Positions 35,416 to 44,509 of a stretch of 64,000 bases of DNA are shown here, one piece after another; position 1 is the first letter of the stretch, and the number at the start of each line of letters is the position of its first letter. The stretch comes from Arthrobacter sp. (lineage in GTDB: Bacteria; Actinomycetota; Actinomycetes; Actinomycetales; Micrococcaceae). The stretch is taken from contig JAPLAM010000017.1 in NCBI GenBank assembly GCA_026393275.1, positions 20,091 to 84,090 of the forward strand, read 5' to 3'. The translations under genes and the position numbers were made by a program. The notes beneath the pieces were generated by a model. It did no database searches. It worked only from the letters and a program-made list of their open reading frames with translations, and was not told where the DNA came from.

Positions 35416-35731
35416 CTAGTTTCACGCTTTGCCCTAGGGGTCAGGTCGGCATCGGCAACGTAGGACACGAGGGCCTCCTGGGCATCGAGACGAGCGCGGT
35501 AACCCGAATCGATACCAAGAGCCTTGCCCTTTCATCGCCCCAAACTGTTCACAAAGTCCGTGAACATTACATCTAGGTCGCTTCCAAGCAGCGGCCGTCA
35601 AGGACGGGTTTGGTCGCGGCAGTGGGCGCTTCTGCAGGGAGCCGACGCCCCATTCCCTAATCGTCGCACGCCGTGCGCATCCACCTCCGCCGCAATATGC
35701 GACAAATTTTCGCCGATGCCCCAGAAAACTG

Positions 35732-35774
35732 TTGACTTCCGTTTGTGACTCGTGCCACAGTGAGATCGTTCCCA
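35732..35774 (+). promoter_or_regulatory. promoter with LacI-type operator for the Ssu/Tau-like importer
   Basis: TTGACT at 35732 is a good -35. The operator TGAGATCGTTCCCA (35761-35774, one mismatch to the other copies) begins 29 bases downstream and would cover the -10/start region. The same TTGAC-to-operator distance of 29 is seen at 55469-55511. Repression by the LacI protein at 54194-55246 is the simplest reading. Confidence 0.62.
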
Positions 35775-35830
35775 ACCTGACCGTTTACTGGGCGTTTCCG
35801 GGCAGGGCCCCTCCATGAAGGACCACACTA

Positions 35831-36658
35831 TTGGCTACTCTCATTGCAAGCTCGGTAGACCGTTTTCAGTCACGGATCAGAGCGAAACGGAAGCCCGAGC
35901 GGTTTCTGTCCGGCCCCCGCCGTCTTACGCTCGGCGTCATTGGTATTACGGCGTTACTTCTCCTTTGGGAGCTACTGACAGTCTCGAAAGTAGTCGATCC
36001 CTACCTCGCCAGTTCACCGACGCGGATCCTTTTGCGCTCCGTAGTTGTGGTCCAGGACGGGACTCTGGGCAAAGCCGCCCTCTCCAGCGCGATTCTCTTC
36101 CTCTCCGGGATGCTGATTTCAATTGGAACAGGCATTGTCATCGGAGTCTTCCTTGGCTGGTTTAAGAGTGCAATGGCGCTTTTCGACCCGCTAGTATCCC
36201 TGCTCTACGCCGCACCTCGAATTGCCTTCATCCCGCTCCTCATCGTCTGGATCGGAGCAGGTATCCAGACACAGATCGTAATGGTCGTTCTCAACGCGGT
36301 CTTCCCCATCATCGTCAGCACGATGGCGGGGGTCGCAAACTACGATCGGCAGCTAGCCTCGGTGTCGAGAAGCTTCGGCGCATCAAACTTCCAGCTCCTG
36401 CGCACGATCGCCTTGCCAGGTGCGGTGCCATTCCTACTCTCAGGGCTGCGACAGGGCATGATGGCGGGCCTGCTGGGCACTGTAGTCGCTGAATACTTCA
36501 TCGGAATTACCGGCATTGGCGGCATGATCTTCAACGCCGGACTCGTCCTGGACAGTACTACGGCATTCGTCGGGGCGCTTTCCTTCTCCCTTGCCGCGAT
36601 CGCCCTAAGCGGGGCCCTCAACCTAATCAATCGCCACATCGAAAGGTGGAAGGCATGA
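35831..36658 (+). CDS. ABC transporter permease (SsuC/TauC-like)
   Basis: 275 residues with about six hydrophobic segments and the coupling loop RQLASVSRSFGASNFQLLRTIALPGAVPF near residue 180, typical of the nitrate/sulfonate/taurine/pyrimidine-precursor permease family. The start is TTG at 35831 with GAAGGA upstream; the track ORF at 35815 is in another frame. The stop overlaps the ATPase start (ATGA). It forms the membrane channel for the binding protein at 37511. Substrate is unknown, but the regulon suggests a cyclic ureide or related heterocycle. Confidence 0.9.
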   Translation: MATLIASSVDRFQSRIRAKRKPERFLSGPRRLTLGVIGITALLLLWELLTVSKVVDPYLASSPTRILLRSVVVVQDGTLGKAALSSAILFLSGMLISIGTGIVIGVFLGWFKSAMALFDPLVSLLYAAPRIAFIPLLIVWIGAGIQTQIVMVVLNAVFPIIVSTMAGVANYDRQLASVSRSFGASNFQLLRTIALPGAVPFLLSGLRQGMMAGLLGTVVAEYFIGITGIGGMIFNAGLVLDSTTAFVGALSFSLAAIALSGALNLINRHIERWKA

Positions 36659-37500
36659 TGATTCAAACATCTGAATCCGCTGCCGCAGTAGATGTCCCGT
36701 TGCTCTCAGTCCGCGTGTTGAGCAAGTCCTTCGGAACCAAGGACGCGCGGCGGACGGTCCTAGCCGGCATAAACCTGGACCTGGCACAAGGCGAGTTCGT
36801 CACCATCATCGGACCTTCCGGATGCGGGAAAAGCACCCTTCTATCCTGCCTAGCGGGGTTGGTCGACGTCGATGAAGGGACCATTACCTCTGGCGGGGAA
36901 CCGGTCCACGGGCCCGGACGCGACCGCGTCGTGGTATTCCAGCAGGCTTCCCTCCTTCCCTGGCGCACAGTCCGCCGGAACATCGCCTACGGGGCAGAAC
37001 TCGCCGGCTGGGACAAGAATGACATTAAGTCTCGCGTCGAGGACGGAATCCGGCTGGTCGGATTGTCAGGCCACGAAGAGGACTACCCCAGCCAGATTTC
37101 TGGCGGAATGCAGCAGCGGACCAACCTGGCCCGAGCACTCGTCATGGACGCCCCAATCATCCTCATGGACGAACCCTTCGGGGCGCTCGACGCAATCACC
37201 CGGCGCAACCTCCAGGACGAACTGACATCCTTGCACCGCACCCTTGGCCGCACCGTGGTCTTCATTACCCACGATATTGAAGAGGCCGTATACCTAGCTG
37301 ACCGGGTCGTCGTAATGGGCGTCCACCCCGGACGGATCATCCACGAAGAACACATCGCGTTCCCCCGGCCACGACACCGAGATCTGACGAACACCATCGA
37401 TTTCCGGCGGACGGTCGCACGCCTCGACGCCCTCCTTCATCCGGGAGAGCAGACCAACCGACCGTCCCAGGCAGGAATCCCTGCTGGATCCCAGAAATAG
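36655..37500 (+). CDS. ABC transporter ATPase (SsuB/TauB-like)
   Basis: 281 residues from the ATG at 36655, which overlaps the permease stop; GAAAGGTGGAAGG is a good ribosome binding site. Walker A GPSGCGKST, Q-loop FQQASLLPW, signature SGGMQQR, Walker B IILMDEPFGALD and the switch histidine in FITHDIEEA are all present. It powers the importer. Length is normal, with a slightly long C-terminal tail (GEQTNRPSQAGIPAGSQK). Confidence 0.94.
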   Translation: MMIQTSESAAAVDVPLLSVRVLSKSFGTKDARRTVLAGINLDLAQGEFVTIIGPSGCGKSTLLSCLAGLVDVDEGTITSGGEPVHGPGRDRVVVFQQASLLPWRTVRRNIAYGAELAGWDKNDIKSRVEDGIRLVGLSGHEEDYPSQISGGMQQRTNLARALVMDAPIILMDEPFGALDAITRRNLQDELTSLHRTLGRTVVFITHDIEEAVYLADRVVVMGVHPGRIIHEEHIAFPRPRHRDLTNTIDFRRTVARLDALLHPGEQTNRPSQAGIPAGSQK

Positions 37501-37510
37501 AGGAAAAAAT

Positions 37511-38542
37511 TTGAAAAACAGGACACTCGCGTCAGCCGTTGGCCTCGCAGCCACCCTGGCCCTGCTCCTCGGGGGATGCGCCCCTACGCCGGCCCAGTCC
37601 ACGGAAGCCGGACCGAGCAAGGCCGCCGACCTGTCCGGAAAAATCCGGATCGGCCTCGCCGCCCCCGCTGCCAGCCTGCTCCTGCCACTCGTGGCTCAGG
37701 ACGAAGGCATCTTCAAGAAACACGGACTCAACGACGTAGAAATCACCTTCATGCCCGGCCCCCAACTGGTCCCCGCAGCCGCCGGCGGCGCCTTCGAAAT
37801 CGCAATGGTTGCCCCTCCCACCGGTGAACTCACCGCCCTCCAGGGCAACGGATCACTCCAAACCGTTGCGGCGTGGGGAAAGAATCCTGGGCAGTTTTTA
37901 GTCGTCACTGAGAATATCAAAACAGTCAAGGACCTGCGCGGGCGCAAGGTCGGGATCAACGGGTCCAAAGCGGGATCCTCGTCCCTCCTGATGAACCAAG
38001 CCCTCCGCCAGAACGGCATGACCTTCGATGACGTCCAGGTCGTCGTCACCCAGGACGCCGTCACCCAGGTCCAATCCTTTAGTGGCGGCCAGATCGACGC
38101 GATGGTGACAAGCGAGCCGCTGCTGACTCGCGCCATCGCCTCAAAACCCGGCAGCCATGTAATCGAAGACTACAGCGGTCTCGACTACTTCCCGAGCCCG
38201 GAAATACAAGCAAACAAGAAGTGGCTCGACAGCAAACCCGACCAGGCCGTGGCCGTCCTCCAAGCCCTCGACGAGGCCCTGCAACTGTGGAAATCAACCC
38301 CTGACGTTGCCAAGAAATCCATTGCCAAGAACCTGAAACTCGAATCAACCGACCCGTTAGTCGACAAGCTTTACACCGACACGACCAACACGCTCTTTAC
38401 GAAATCGATCCAACCGGTGACTGTCGCACAGATGAAGAACCTGTTCAAGATGCTGCGCGACAGCGGCTTCTCCGAAGCCAAAGACGAACTCGCGGATGGG
38501 ATCGTAAATTCCAGCGCCTTCGAAAAAGCATTCGGCAAATAA
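37511..38542 (+). CDS. substrate-binding lipoprotein of the Ssu/Tau-like importer
   Basis: A 343-residue NMT1/SsuA-type binding protein with a lipobox (LLLGGC). The core contains IGLAAPAASLLLPLVAQDEG, a first lobe with VVTENIKTVKDLRGRKVGIN, and LDYFPSPEI. The start is TTG at 37511 with AGAGGAAAA upstream. It is closely related along its whole length to the orphan protein at 55634-56671. Third gene of the operon permease, ATPase, binding protein, cupin, SnoaL-like. Confidence 0.92.
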   Translation: MKNRTLASAVGLAATLALLLGGCAPTPAQSTEAGPSKAADLSGKIRIGLAAPAASLLLPLVAQDEGIFKKHGLNDVEITFMPGPQLVPAAAGGAFEIAMVAPPTGELTALQGNGSLQTVAAWGKNPGQFLVVTENIKTVKDLRGRKVGINGSKAGSSSLLMNQALRQNGMTFDDVQVVVTQDAVTQVQSFSGGQIDAMVTSEPLLTRAIASKPGSHVIEDYSGLDYFPSPEIQANKKWLDSKPDQAVAVLQALDEALQLWKSTPDVAKKSIAKNLKLESTDPLVDKLYTDTTNTLFTKSIQPVTVAQMKNLFKMLRDSGFSEAKDELADGIVNSSAFEKAFGK

Positions 38543-38583
38543 CCATATTCGTTTTTCGACCGAGGCACAGTTAGGAAATATAG

Positions 38584-38940
38584 ATGCCATCGATACCTAA
38601 AGAACAGGGAAAATCCTTCGCATTCGAAGGCTACGCAAGTCTTGAAAGCGACTGGGAGGGGTTTACGATTACCCTCGAAACTATCCAGGAGGACATCGAC
38701 GTCGTGGAGCGCTTCCAGACGCTGCTCGACGGCGGCTGCAAATGCCCTCACTGGGGCTATCAAATTGCGGGTGAATCCACCTATGTCTTTGAGGAACATG
38801 TCGAGACGTTTAGGGGTGGAGAGTTCTTTTACATCGAACCTGGCCACTCGCCCCGGCACAAAGCAGGCAGTCAGTGGGTCACGTTCAGCCCGTCTCATGC
38901 CCATAGCGCGACCCAGCAGATCACCCGGACCAAGCTGTGA
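38584..38940 (+). CDS. cupin-like small protein
   Basis: A 118-residue soluble protein with strand-rich sequence and a likely cupin core. CPHWGYQIAGESTYVFEEHVE suggests metal-binding His/Glu positions, and GGEFFYIEPGHSPRHKAGSQWV suggests the second cupin motif. An AGGAAAT ribosome binding site precedes the ATG. It follows the binding protein by 41 bases and overlaps the next gene, so it is part of the importer operon. It may be a small isomerase, hydrolase or sensor for the imported compound; no activity can be named. Confidence 0.62.
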   Translation: MPSIPKEQGKSFAFEGYASLESDWEGFTITLETIQEDIDVVERFQTLLDGGCKCPHWGYQIAGESTYVFEEHVETFRGGEFFYIEPGHSPRHKAGSQWVTFSPSHAHSATQQITRTKL

Positions 38941-39434
38941 AGGCAGCAGGGTTGCCGGGACTAGTTTCGGAGCGGCCGTCAACATTCCACACACCCGAGG
39001 AGCAGTCCCATATCGACACGGTGGTTGCATTCTTGGGGCTCCCAAATTCAGCTGACCGAAGTGCCTATGTCACGGACGATTACCGAAATAACCGTCCCGG
39101 CATGCAGAACCTGTGCGAGCTCGCCGGAATCCCAGACGCAGGTCCCGGTCCGCACGCCGGCTACAACGAGGGATCGTTTGTTGATCGACGCAACGAGATA
39201 GTTGACGTCATCGCCAGTGGCACCGTCGTTTGGGTCATGTTTCGACTGGTCGGAACTCATACGGGGCCGTTTTGGGGCATACCTGCAACAGGCAATCCCC
39301 TCGACCTCTACGAGCTTGGAGTGTTTCGCCTGAACGGAAGGCTGATTGCCGAAACGTGGTTCATGAATGACGAACTCGCTATCTGCCGCCAGCTTGGCAT
39401 CCCCGTTCCTGTTTCGGACGTTTCCAGCGAGTAA
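38937..39434 (+). CDS. SnoaL-like (NTF2-fold) protein
   Basis: A 165-residue protein with a GTG start overlapping the previous stop (GTGA). The second half contains EIVDVIASGTVVWVMFRLVG, THTGPFWGIPATG and LYELGVFRLNGRLIAETWFM. This is the strand pattern and ending of SnoaL-like polyketide cyclase/ester cyclase domains. Such proteins act as small cyclases, hydrolases or ligand binders. The operon position suggests it processes what the importer brings in. Confidence 0.66.
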   Translation: MKAAGLPGLVSERPSTFHTPEEQSHIDTVVAFLGLPNSADRSAYVTDDYRNNRPGMQNLCELAGIPDAGPGPHAGYNEGSFVDRRNEIVDVIASGTVVWVMFRLVGTHTGPFWGIPATGNPLDLYELGVFRLNGRLIAETWFMNDELAICRQLGIPVPVSDVSSE

Positions 39435-39497
39435 CAGGAAGGGCTGACGGATGGCGTCGCCTGCCCTTGAAGGCGCGGACCGCTCGGTCTAATTCTG

Positions 39498-39535
39498 AGC
39501 GGTCAGCCCCAGTCACCGCACTGGGGCTGACCGCT
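39498..39535. terminator. perfect 16-bp hairpin after the importer operon
   Basis: AGCGGTCAGCCCCAGT pairs fully with ACTGGGGCTGACCGCT over a 6-base loop, 63 bases past the SnoaL-like stop. No T-run follows on either strand, so it could be a rho-independent-like stop or an RNA-stabilising hairpin. Confidence 0.6.
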
Positions 39536-39726
39536 ACCCCCCGCCTAAAGCATAATCAGCCGACCAACAAGTAGGACATGTTTCCTCGACGAAGCAGACC
39601 GGGCCACCAGATGGGTTCCTCCGATGCGCTGCATCGGGAGAGCCTGCACTGTTAACAACCTGCATCGGTGTCCTTTGTCAGGCCAATAAAACCCGGACCC
39701 CGGTTCGCCACGAAGTGAGGCAATAA

Positions 39727-40929
39727 TTGACCTTGGTAGACGTGCGCCCGCATTCTCACCGAGTCCTCTGGCTGGCCAACGGTGCTCTTCTGATGGCCAC
39801 CCTGAATCTTCGGCCTGCCATCACGAGCATCTCCGCTGTGCTGGAGGATGTGAGCTCCCAGTACAGCCTGACAGCCACAGAAAGAATCGTCCTCGGTTCG
39901 ATTCCGGTTCTTGCCTTCGCAGTGGTGGCACCGTTCATTCCGCGGGTGAGCCGGAAGCTAGGAGGCGGAAGTGCCGTGGGAATTGCTCTTCTGACTCTGG
40001 CTGCCGGTCTGATCGTCCGTGCTTTCGTTCCAGGCGCGTTGCTTGCGGCGACTTTCTTGTGCGGGGCAAGCATCATGGTCATGAGTGTTCTCGTGCCGCA
40101 ACTCATCAAGGAATACGGCAGCTCAGGCTGGTGGGCCGGCGCGATCACTCTCGGGTTCGGCCTCGGTGCAGCCCTGGGCGCCGGGTATGTCCGGCCCCTC
40201 GTCACCAGCCTCGGTGGGGCATTGAATCTCGGACTCGCGGTATGGTGTGTCCCCGCGCTCCTGGCTGCATCACTGGTGTTTCTATCCAAATACAGCCAAC
40301 GCGGTAACCATGAGAGTCCTCCGATTGCAACAGACGTCGTGCGGATGAGGCTAAGCACCACCGCGGCGGCAGTGGCTGCGTACTTTGGGGTACAGGCATT
40401 CCTCTACTTTTCTCTGACAGCTTGGATGCCTGCATACCTTGTCAGCCGGGGCATGAGTCCTTCCGGAGCCGCCGACATGCTCGCATGGTTCAATATTGCA
40501 GGTTTTCTGCCCACACTGATGCTGCCCGTTCTGGCCTCCAAAAGCAGACACTGGAAGGCGTTTCCCGCCGGCATCGGCATAGCATTGGCGGCCGGTATCG
40601 CATGGCTTCTCGTGGCTCCGGAATCTCAACTTTTCTACTCGATCGGCTGGATAGGCGCAGCACAGAGTTCGGCATTCTGCATGGCGGTTCTACTCATTCT
40701 GAAACGAACCACAGAACCCGGTTTGGCGGGTTCGCTGTCGGCCCTTGCCCAGGGAAGCGGCTTCGCGTTGGCGGCGCTGGGGCCAGCAGCCATCGGGCTG
40801 ATTCATCAACTGTCCGGTTGGACACACGCCTTTCTGGCTATGCTGGCAATCTCCGTTGTCCTGGCGCTGGTTGGAGCCTGGTCCGTGACGGGCCCGAACA
40901 TCGCACGTCTTGTGAAGGCCCCGCGCTAG
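39727..40929 (+). CDS. MFS transporter of the CynX/NimT type
   Basis: A 400-residue membrane protein with about 12 hydrophobic segments. The N-terminal NLRPAITSISAVLEDV matches the LRPAI signature of the CynX (cyanate/2-nitroimidazole) branch of the major facilitator superfamily. The TTG start lacks a strong ribosome binding site, and an internal GTG is possible. It stands between the importer operon and the M24 gene. It may export or import a small catabolite of the cluster; the substrate is unknown. Confidence 0.82.
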   Translation: MTLVDVRPHSHRVLWLANGALLMATLNLRPAITSISAVLEDVSSQYSLTATERIVLGSIPVLAFAVVAPFIPRVSRKLGGGSAVGIALLTLAAGLIVRAFVPGALLAATFLCGASIMVMSVLVPQLIKEYGSSGWWAGAITLGFGLGAALGAGYVRPLVTSLGGALNLGLAVWCVPALLAASLVFLSKYSQRGNHESPPIATDVVRMRLSTTAAAVAAYFGVQAFLYFSLTAWMPAYLVSRGMSPSGAADMLAWFNIAGFLPTLMLPVLASKSRHWKAFPAGIGIALAAGIAWLLVAPESQLFYSIGWIGAAQSSAFCMAVLLILKRTTEPGLAGSLSALAQGSGFALAALGPAAIGLIHQLSGWTHAFLAMLAISVVLALVGAWSVTGPNIARLVKAPR

Positions 40930-41371
40930 AAGCGATAACACCTTGTCGAAGGCAGTGTCCGGACCCTCAAAGGGGCCAAGGTGCCACTGCGTTGAATCGA
41001 CGGCACGGCACGCCGACTGTAGGGACACGATGCCTGGCGCCTTCGGTGTCGCGTGGCCGGACGCCAACTGCAGAAACGTTGAACTTCGGCCGGAGAATCT
41101 GCTGCTAGTGAAATGATGATCCTATGACGGACTGGTGGGACGGGTCCGGTCGCTAATTCCTGAAGCCGGACTCCATCGCCGCGGACCCGGTGAACCCTCG
41201 CCAACCGACATCGCCGAAAGCCCTCCGCATCAAGCCCCTTCAATCGCCGGTGCCAACAGTGTTCAAGGCTGCGGTTCTGGATCATCAGATTCAGGGTTTC
41301 GAGAAGTTGCTCCAACGGCCTGTCCGGTGATCCTCAGGGTAAGCATTCGCTTGCCCCTTTAGCGCCGTCAA
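40930..41371. other. intergenic region between convergent genes
   Basis: About 440 bases between the MFS gene and the end of the M24 gene. One plus-strand frame runs open from 41155 to 41328 (SPKALRIKPLQSPVPTVFKA and DHQIQGFEKLLQ), but it follows an in-frame stop and has no recognisable family. I see no terminator with a T-run. Confidence 0.35.
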
Positions 41372-42640
41372 TCAGGCTTCGACCACGTTTAATCGCAGCG
41401 CCAGTCTATTCATCTCCTCCACTCCGTGCTCTGTAAGAGCCACGGTTCCCCCCAAGCTGACTCGACGTCCATGCAAAAGTGCATTGGGCTGCACCGCAAA
41501 TGCCACACCTTCGGCGAGCTCGAAGTCGCCGTCCCTGGGAACCGTGGGCGGCATGGCAGGAAGCACAGATAATGCGCTGTCCACATGTGTGTTCTGGTGA
41601 GTGGCACTGTTGAACATGACCGGGCATACGGTCTGTATCTGGGGGCCAGTGTTCCAGAACCCACTTTCAAGGATCGGTTTCTCCATGGCCGAGGCAACCT
41701 CGCTGAACAAAACGCCGGGGCGGAGCATACTGATACCAATTTTGTAGGACTCGACGCACGCGTCTTCCAGATCGCGGATAAGCTGTATGGGCTTCCCGAT
41801 CGAAACATCGATCTGTTGTTGCGTCTGATAACCGCCGTAGTGTGCAAATAGCTCCGCGGAAATTGTGTCCCCCGGCTCTAACATGCGCGAGCCGCCCCCC
41901 ATCGTCAGCCACTCCGGCGGTGCCCACCCAAAACGGTCCGGGCCGCTACGTTCAATGATTCCAGGGGTATGGATCTCGCCTCCTCCGGAAACGATTGCAG
42001 CGTAGGCCGCGCCGACCACGGAACTCTCCCGCGCTCCAGCATGAGCAGCCCCCACGAAGGCCGCCGACGCAGCTTCGCCCAGAATGGCCGAGGCGCGCAC
42101 CATCTCAAGCTCTTCACGGCTCTTGACAAGCGAGAGCATCTCGACCGCCGCCGACATGTCAGAGAAACTGGCGGCAGGCATTGCACCGACTATGGCATGC
42201 CACAAGGGATAAGGGATGTATCCATCGCCCATCCCGATTGACCGGCTGGACAGTCCTACAACCCCGATACGGGGCGCTGAGTCCACACGTTCGGCAATAA
42301 GCTTCGGAAGCAGCTCTGCAGGTGAGCCAAGCCGCAAATCGTCTACCCATCGGGGAAAGGTGACGCCGACCGCGTCATACCGCTGAAGCGGGTGACGCCC
42401 GACCAGGTATACGGCGCCGTCAGTCTGCGTCAGGACAACGACGCCGTTGAGCACCTCGTTACTCAAGTAGCGCTCGAGGCGGTCCAGGCCGCCGGGAAAC
42501 ACTACGAGCGCCTGCACATCATGCACCTTCATTAATCTGCGGAGCGCAGCATATCTTCGGTCGCGTTCGCTCAAGGAGAGAGTCGGAAACGAAACAAGGG
42601 CGGTCGGAACAATATTTTCGGGTGCTCTCGTCGCGTTCAT
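41372..42640 (-). CDS. M24-family (creatinase/prolidase-like) protein lacking the usual metal ligands
   Basis: A 422-residue two-domain protein: a creatinase N-terminal domain (residues 1-165) and a pita-bread catalytic domain. The segment that in metal-dependent aminopeptidases reads GDxxxxDxGxxxxGYxSDxTRT is here GDTISAELFAHYGGYQTQQQ. Both metal-binding aspartates are absent, replaced by Glu and Gln/Thr. Creatinase itself lacks the metal site and cleaves a C-N bond without it. A hydrolase of small amidino or ureido compounds therefore fits better than a peptidase, as inference. A TTGGAGAA ribosome binding site precedes the ATG. Confidence 0.78.
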   Translation of the reverse strand: MNATRAPENIVPTALVSFPTLSLSERDRRYAALRRLMKVHDVQALVVFPGGLDRLERYLSNEVLNGVVVLTQTDGAVYLVGRHPLQRYDAVGVTFPRWVDDLRLGSPAELLPKLIAERVDSAPRIGVVGLSSRSIGMGDGYIPYPLWHAIVGAMPAASFSDMSAAVEMLSLVKSREELEMVRASAILGEAASAAFVGAAHAGARESSVVGAAYAAIVSGGGEIHTPGIIERSGPDRFGWAPPEWLTMGGGSRMLEPGDTISAELFAHYGGYQTQQQIDVSIGKPIQLIRDLEDACVESYKIGISMLRPGVLFSEVASAMEKPILESGFWNTGPQIQTVCPVMFNSATHQNTHVDSALSVLPAMPPTVPRDGDFELAEGVAFAVQPNALLHGRRVSLGGTVALTEHGVEEMNRLALRLNVVEA

Positions 42641-43127
42641 GGGTTCTCCAAGCTGTTCGGCACAACGATTGACATTTGTCGTTCGAAGAATGTGGCAACT
42701 CGTGGCAAGGCGCGTGCCGGCATGCCTTACGGCGCTCCGACAGCGATGGCATTACGGGGCGGGCGCAGACTGGGTCCGTTTGCTGGCGCTTCCTCGTCTG
42801 CGGAATTTGAGGAGTCGTAGGCGTGACGCCCATCACGGCGCTGCTCCCAGCTAGAACACTAGAGTAGGCATCGCAGTAATAGAAACAAAGATTGGTGATG
42901 TATAACATTGATCTAATCAATACAAACACGGGGACCATAGTTGGCCCCGCGGTGCAGAACGCCTACATCCTGACGGGTTCCGCCGCGAAGTCCCGCTGCC
43001 TTCGCGATGGGTACTGAGGGTTTGGTGCTGCGATAGCCCTTCAGGCGTCCCGGTGGGCCGGCTGCATGCGTATCAGGACGTCGGGCGGTCTTTACAGGTA
43101 GCAACAACTCATGGATACTCTCATTAC
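42641..43127. other. divergent intergenic region
   Basis: About 490 bases between the M24 gene and the operator in front of the glycosidase-like gene. The 42860-42930 part is AT-rich (ATTGGTGATGTATAACATTGATC) and likely contains promoters. No gene is supported. Confidence 0.4.
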
Positions 43128-43141
43128 TGGGATCGTTCCCA
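43128..43141 (+). promoter_or_regulatory. LacI-type operator upstream of the glycosidase-like gene
   Basis: TGGGATCGTTCCCA, an almost perfect palindrome identical to the sites at 53015 and 55498. It lies 50 bases before the ATG at 43192 and inside the track ORF that starts at 43111, which argues for the later start. Confidence 0.65.
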
Positions 43142-43191
43142 AAAGTGATCCACACAACTTTACCTCTACGTCGGCAGGACAGGATGACCGC

Positions 43192-44328
43192 ATGATCGAG
43201 ACTACGACAGAACGCAGAGTTCCTTTTGGGTTCTTCGGAACGCACATCGACCGCTATACGACCATGTCCGTGGGGACCATGGACCGCGAATTCGCATTGA
43301 TGAGCGAATGCGGAGTTGAGCGGCTGCGCGTGACATTCCTCTGGAACCAGATACAGATGTGGTATCCGCCGCGCTACCACGGCGTAATTCATACTGTCAC
43401 GGACTTCCTGCGCTCTGACGCAATCGTCGGCGCGGCGGCCAGGGCGGGGCTGGAGATGGTTGGCACCGTCTGGGGCGCACCGCCCTGGGCAACGGGCGGT
43501 TTGAGGCCGGGAGAATCTTCCCGATTCGCTTTCACCGCCTTCGGCGGTGTTCCGGAGCATTCCGAAGACATCGGCAACTTCATGGGGGACCTCATCGAGC
43601 GGTATGGACCCAATGGAACTTTCTGGGCTGAAAACCCCGGAATCTCCGCCCGGCCAATTCGCATTTGGCAGCCCTGGCAGGAGCCCGATCGGCCCGCATT
43701 TATGCCGCAGCCGTTTGACGTTGGCTACTTTGTGGAGATGGCCCATGTCTGCTACAAAGCTGTCAAGTCTGCCGATCCTGGAGCAATGGTTCTTGGCACG
43801 GGCATCGGTCCCGCAGCTGCCGACTCCAAGGACTTGCTTGACTCGATTTATCGCGCCGGATACAAGGGCGCTGCTGATGCAATTGGTCTGCACGTTTTTC
43901 CGCGCAACGCCGAGGCGATGTTGGACGCTATCCGGATGAACCGGGAGGTCATGGCAGATCACGGTGACGGCAACCTGCCGATTGTTATGAGTCAGATCAG
44001 CTACTCGTCCGCTCTCGGAAAGAGCCGCATCGAGCCGCCGAACCCCAACATGTACGACGAAGCAGGACAGGCAGCGCAGATCCGGGAGACCCTGGCAGCG
44101 CTAGCCGAGCACCGCGAAGAGCTCAACATCTTCGGGGCCTACTACCACGGCTGGTCCGGCCTGGACGAGGAACCGCCGGCACCCCGGGCTCCTGACCCGT
44201 GGATCTTCACCGGCCTGCGCAAGGTAACAAAAGACGGAACGATGATCTCCAAGCCGGCGCTCGACGCCTACCGCGACGTTGTTCTCGCACTTGAAGGCAA
44301 AGACTCCAGAATACTGTCCGGGCGATAA
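43192..44328 (+). CDS. TIM-barrel glycoside-hydrolase-like protein
   Basis: 378 residues from the ATG at 43192 (AGGACAGGA upstream). The ORF track start at 43111 would place the operator inside the gene. It shows clan GH-A features: strand-ending FGFFGTHI, ERLRVTFLWNQI, and IRIWQPWQEPDRPAF, where the family norm is WNEP and the glutamate would be the acid/base. IVMSQISYSS lies at the place of the nucleophile strand but without an obvious glutamate. No signal peptide, so it acts inside the cell. The substrate could be a glycoside or a non-sugar ligand. Preceded by the shared operator. Confidence 0.7.
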   Translation: MIETTTERRVPFGFFGTHIDRYTTMSVGTMDREFALMSECGVERLRVTFLWNQIQMWYPPRYHGVIHTVTDFLRSDAIVGAAARAGLEMVGTVWGAPPWATGGLRPGESSRFAFTAFGGVPEHSEDIGNFMGDLIERYGPNGTFWAENPGISARPIRIWQPWQEPDRPAFMPQPFDVGYFVEMAHVCYKAVKSADPGAMVLGTGIGPAAADSKDLLDSIYRAGYKGAADAIGLHVFPRNAEAMLDAIRMNREVMADHGDGNLPIVMSQISYSSALGKSRIEPPNPNMYDEAGQAAQIRETLAALAEHREELNIFGAYYHGWSGLDEEPPAPRAPDPWIFTGLRKVTKDGTMISKPALDAYRDVVLALEGKDSRILSGR

Positions 44329-44406
44329 GCCACGATCCCGGGATTTAGAGGTGGGGGCTTTGAATCGCGGGGCGGGGCTGTAAATGGGCCACGAGGTGCA
44401 GAATCC

Positions 44407-44434
44407 GGCCCCGGGAGGACATCCGCCCGGGGCC
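44407..44434. terminator. GC-rich hairpin after the glycosidase-like gene
   Basis: GGCCCCGGG pairs with CCCGGGGCC over a 10-base loop, 78 bases past the stop and before the peptide-importer operon. There is no T-run, so termination is probable rather than certain. Confidence 0.5.
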
Positions 44435-44509
44435 AGATCCTCCCTCCCGCATTAACCGCACTGCCGTCCTATCTGAATGTCCTTTCACATACCCTAAGGA
44501 ATAGTTGGC

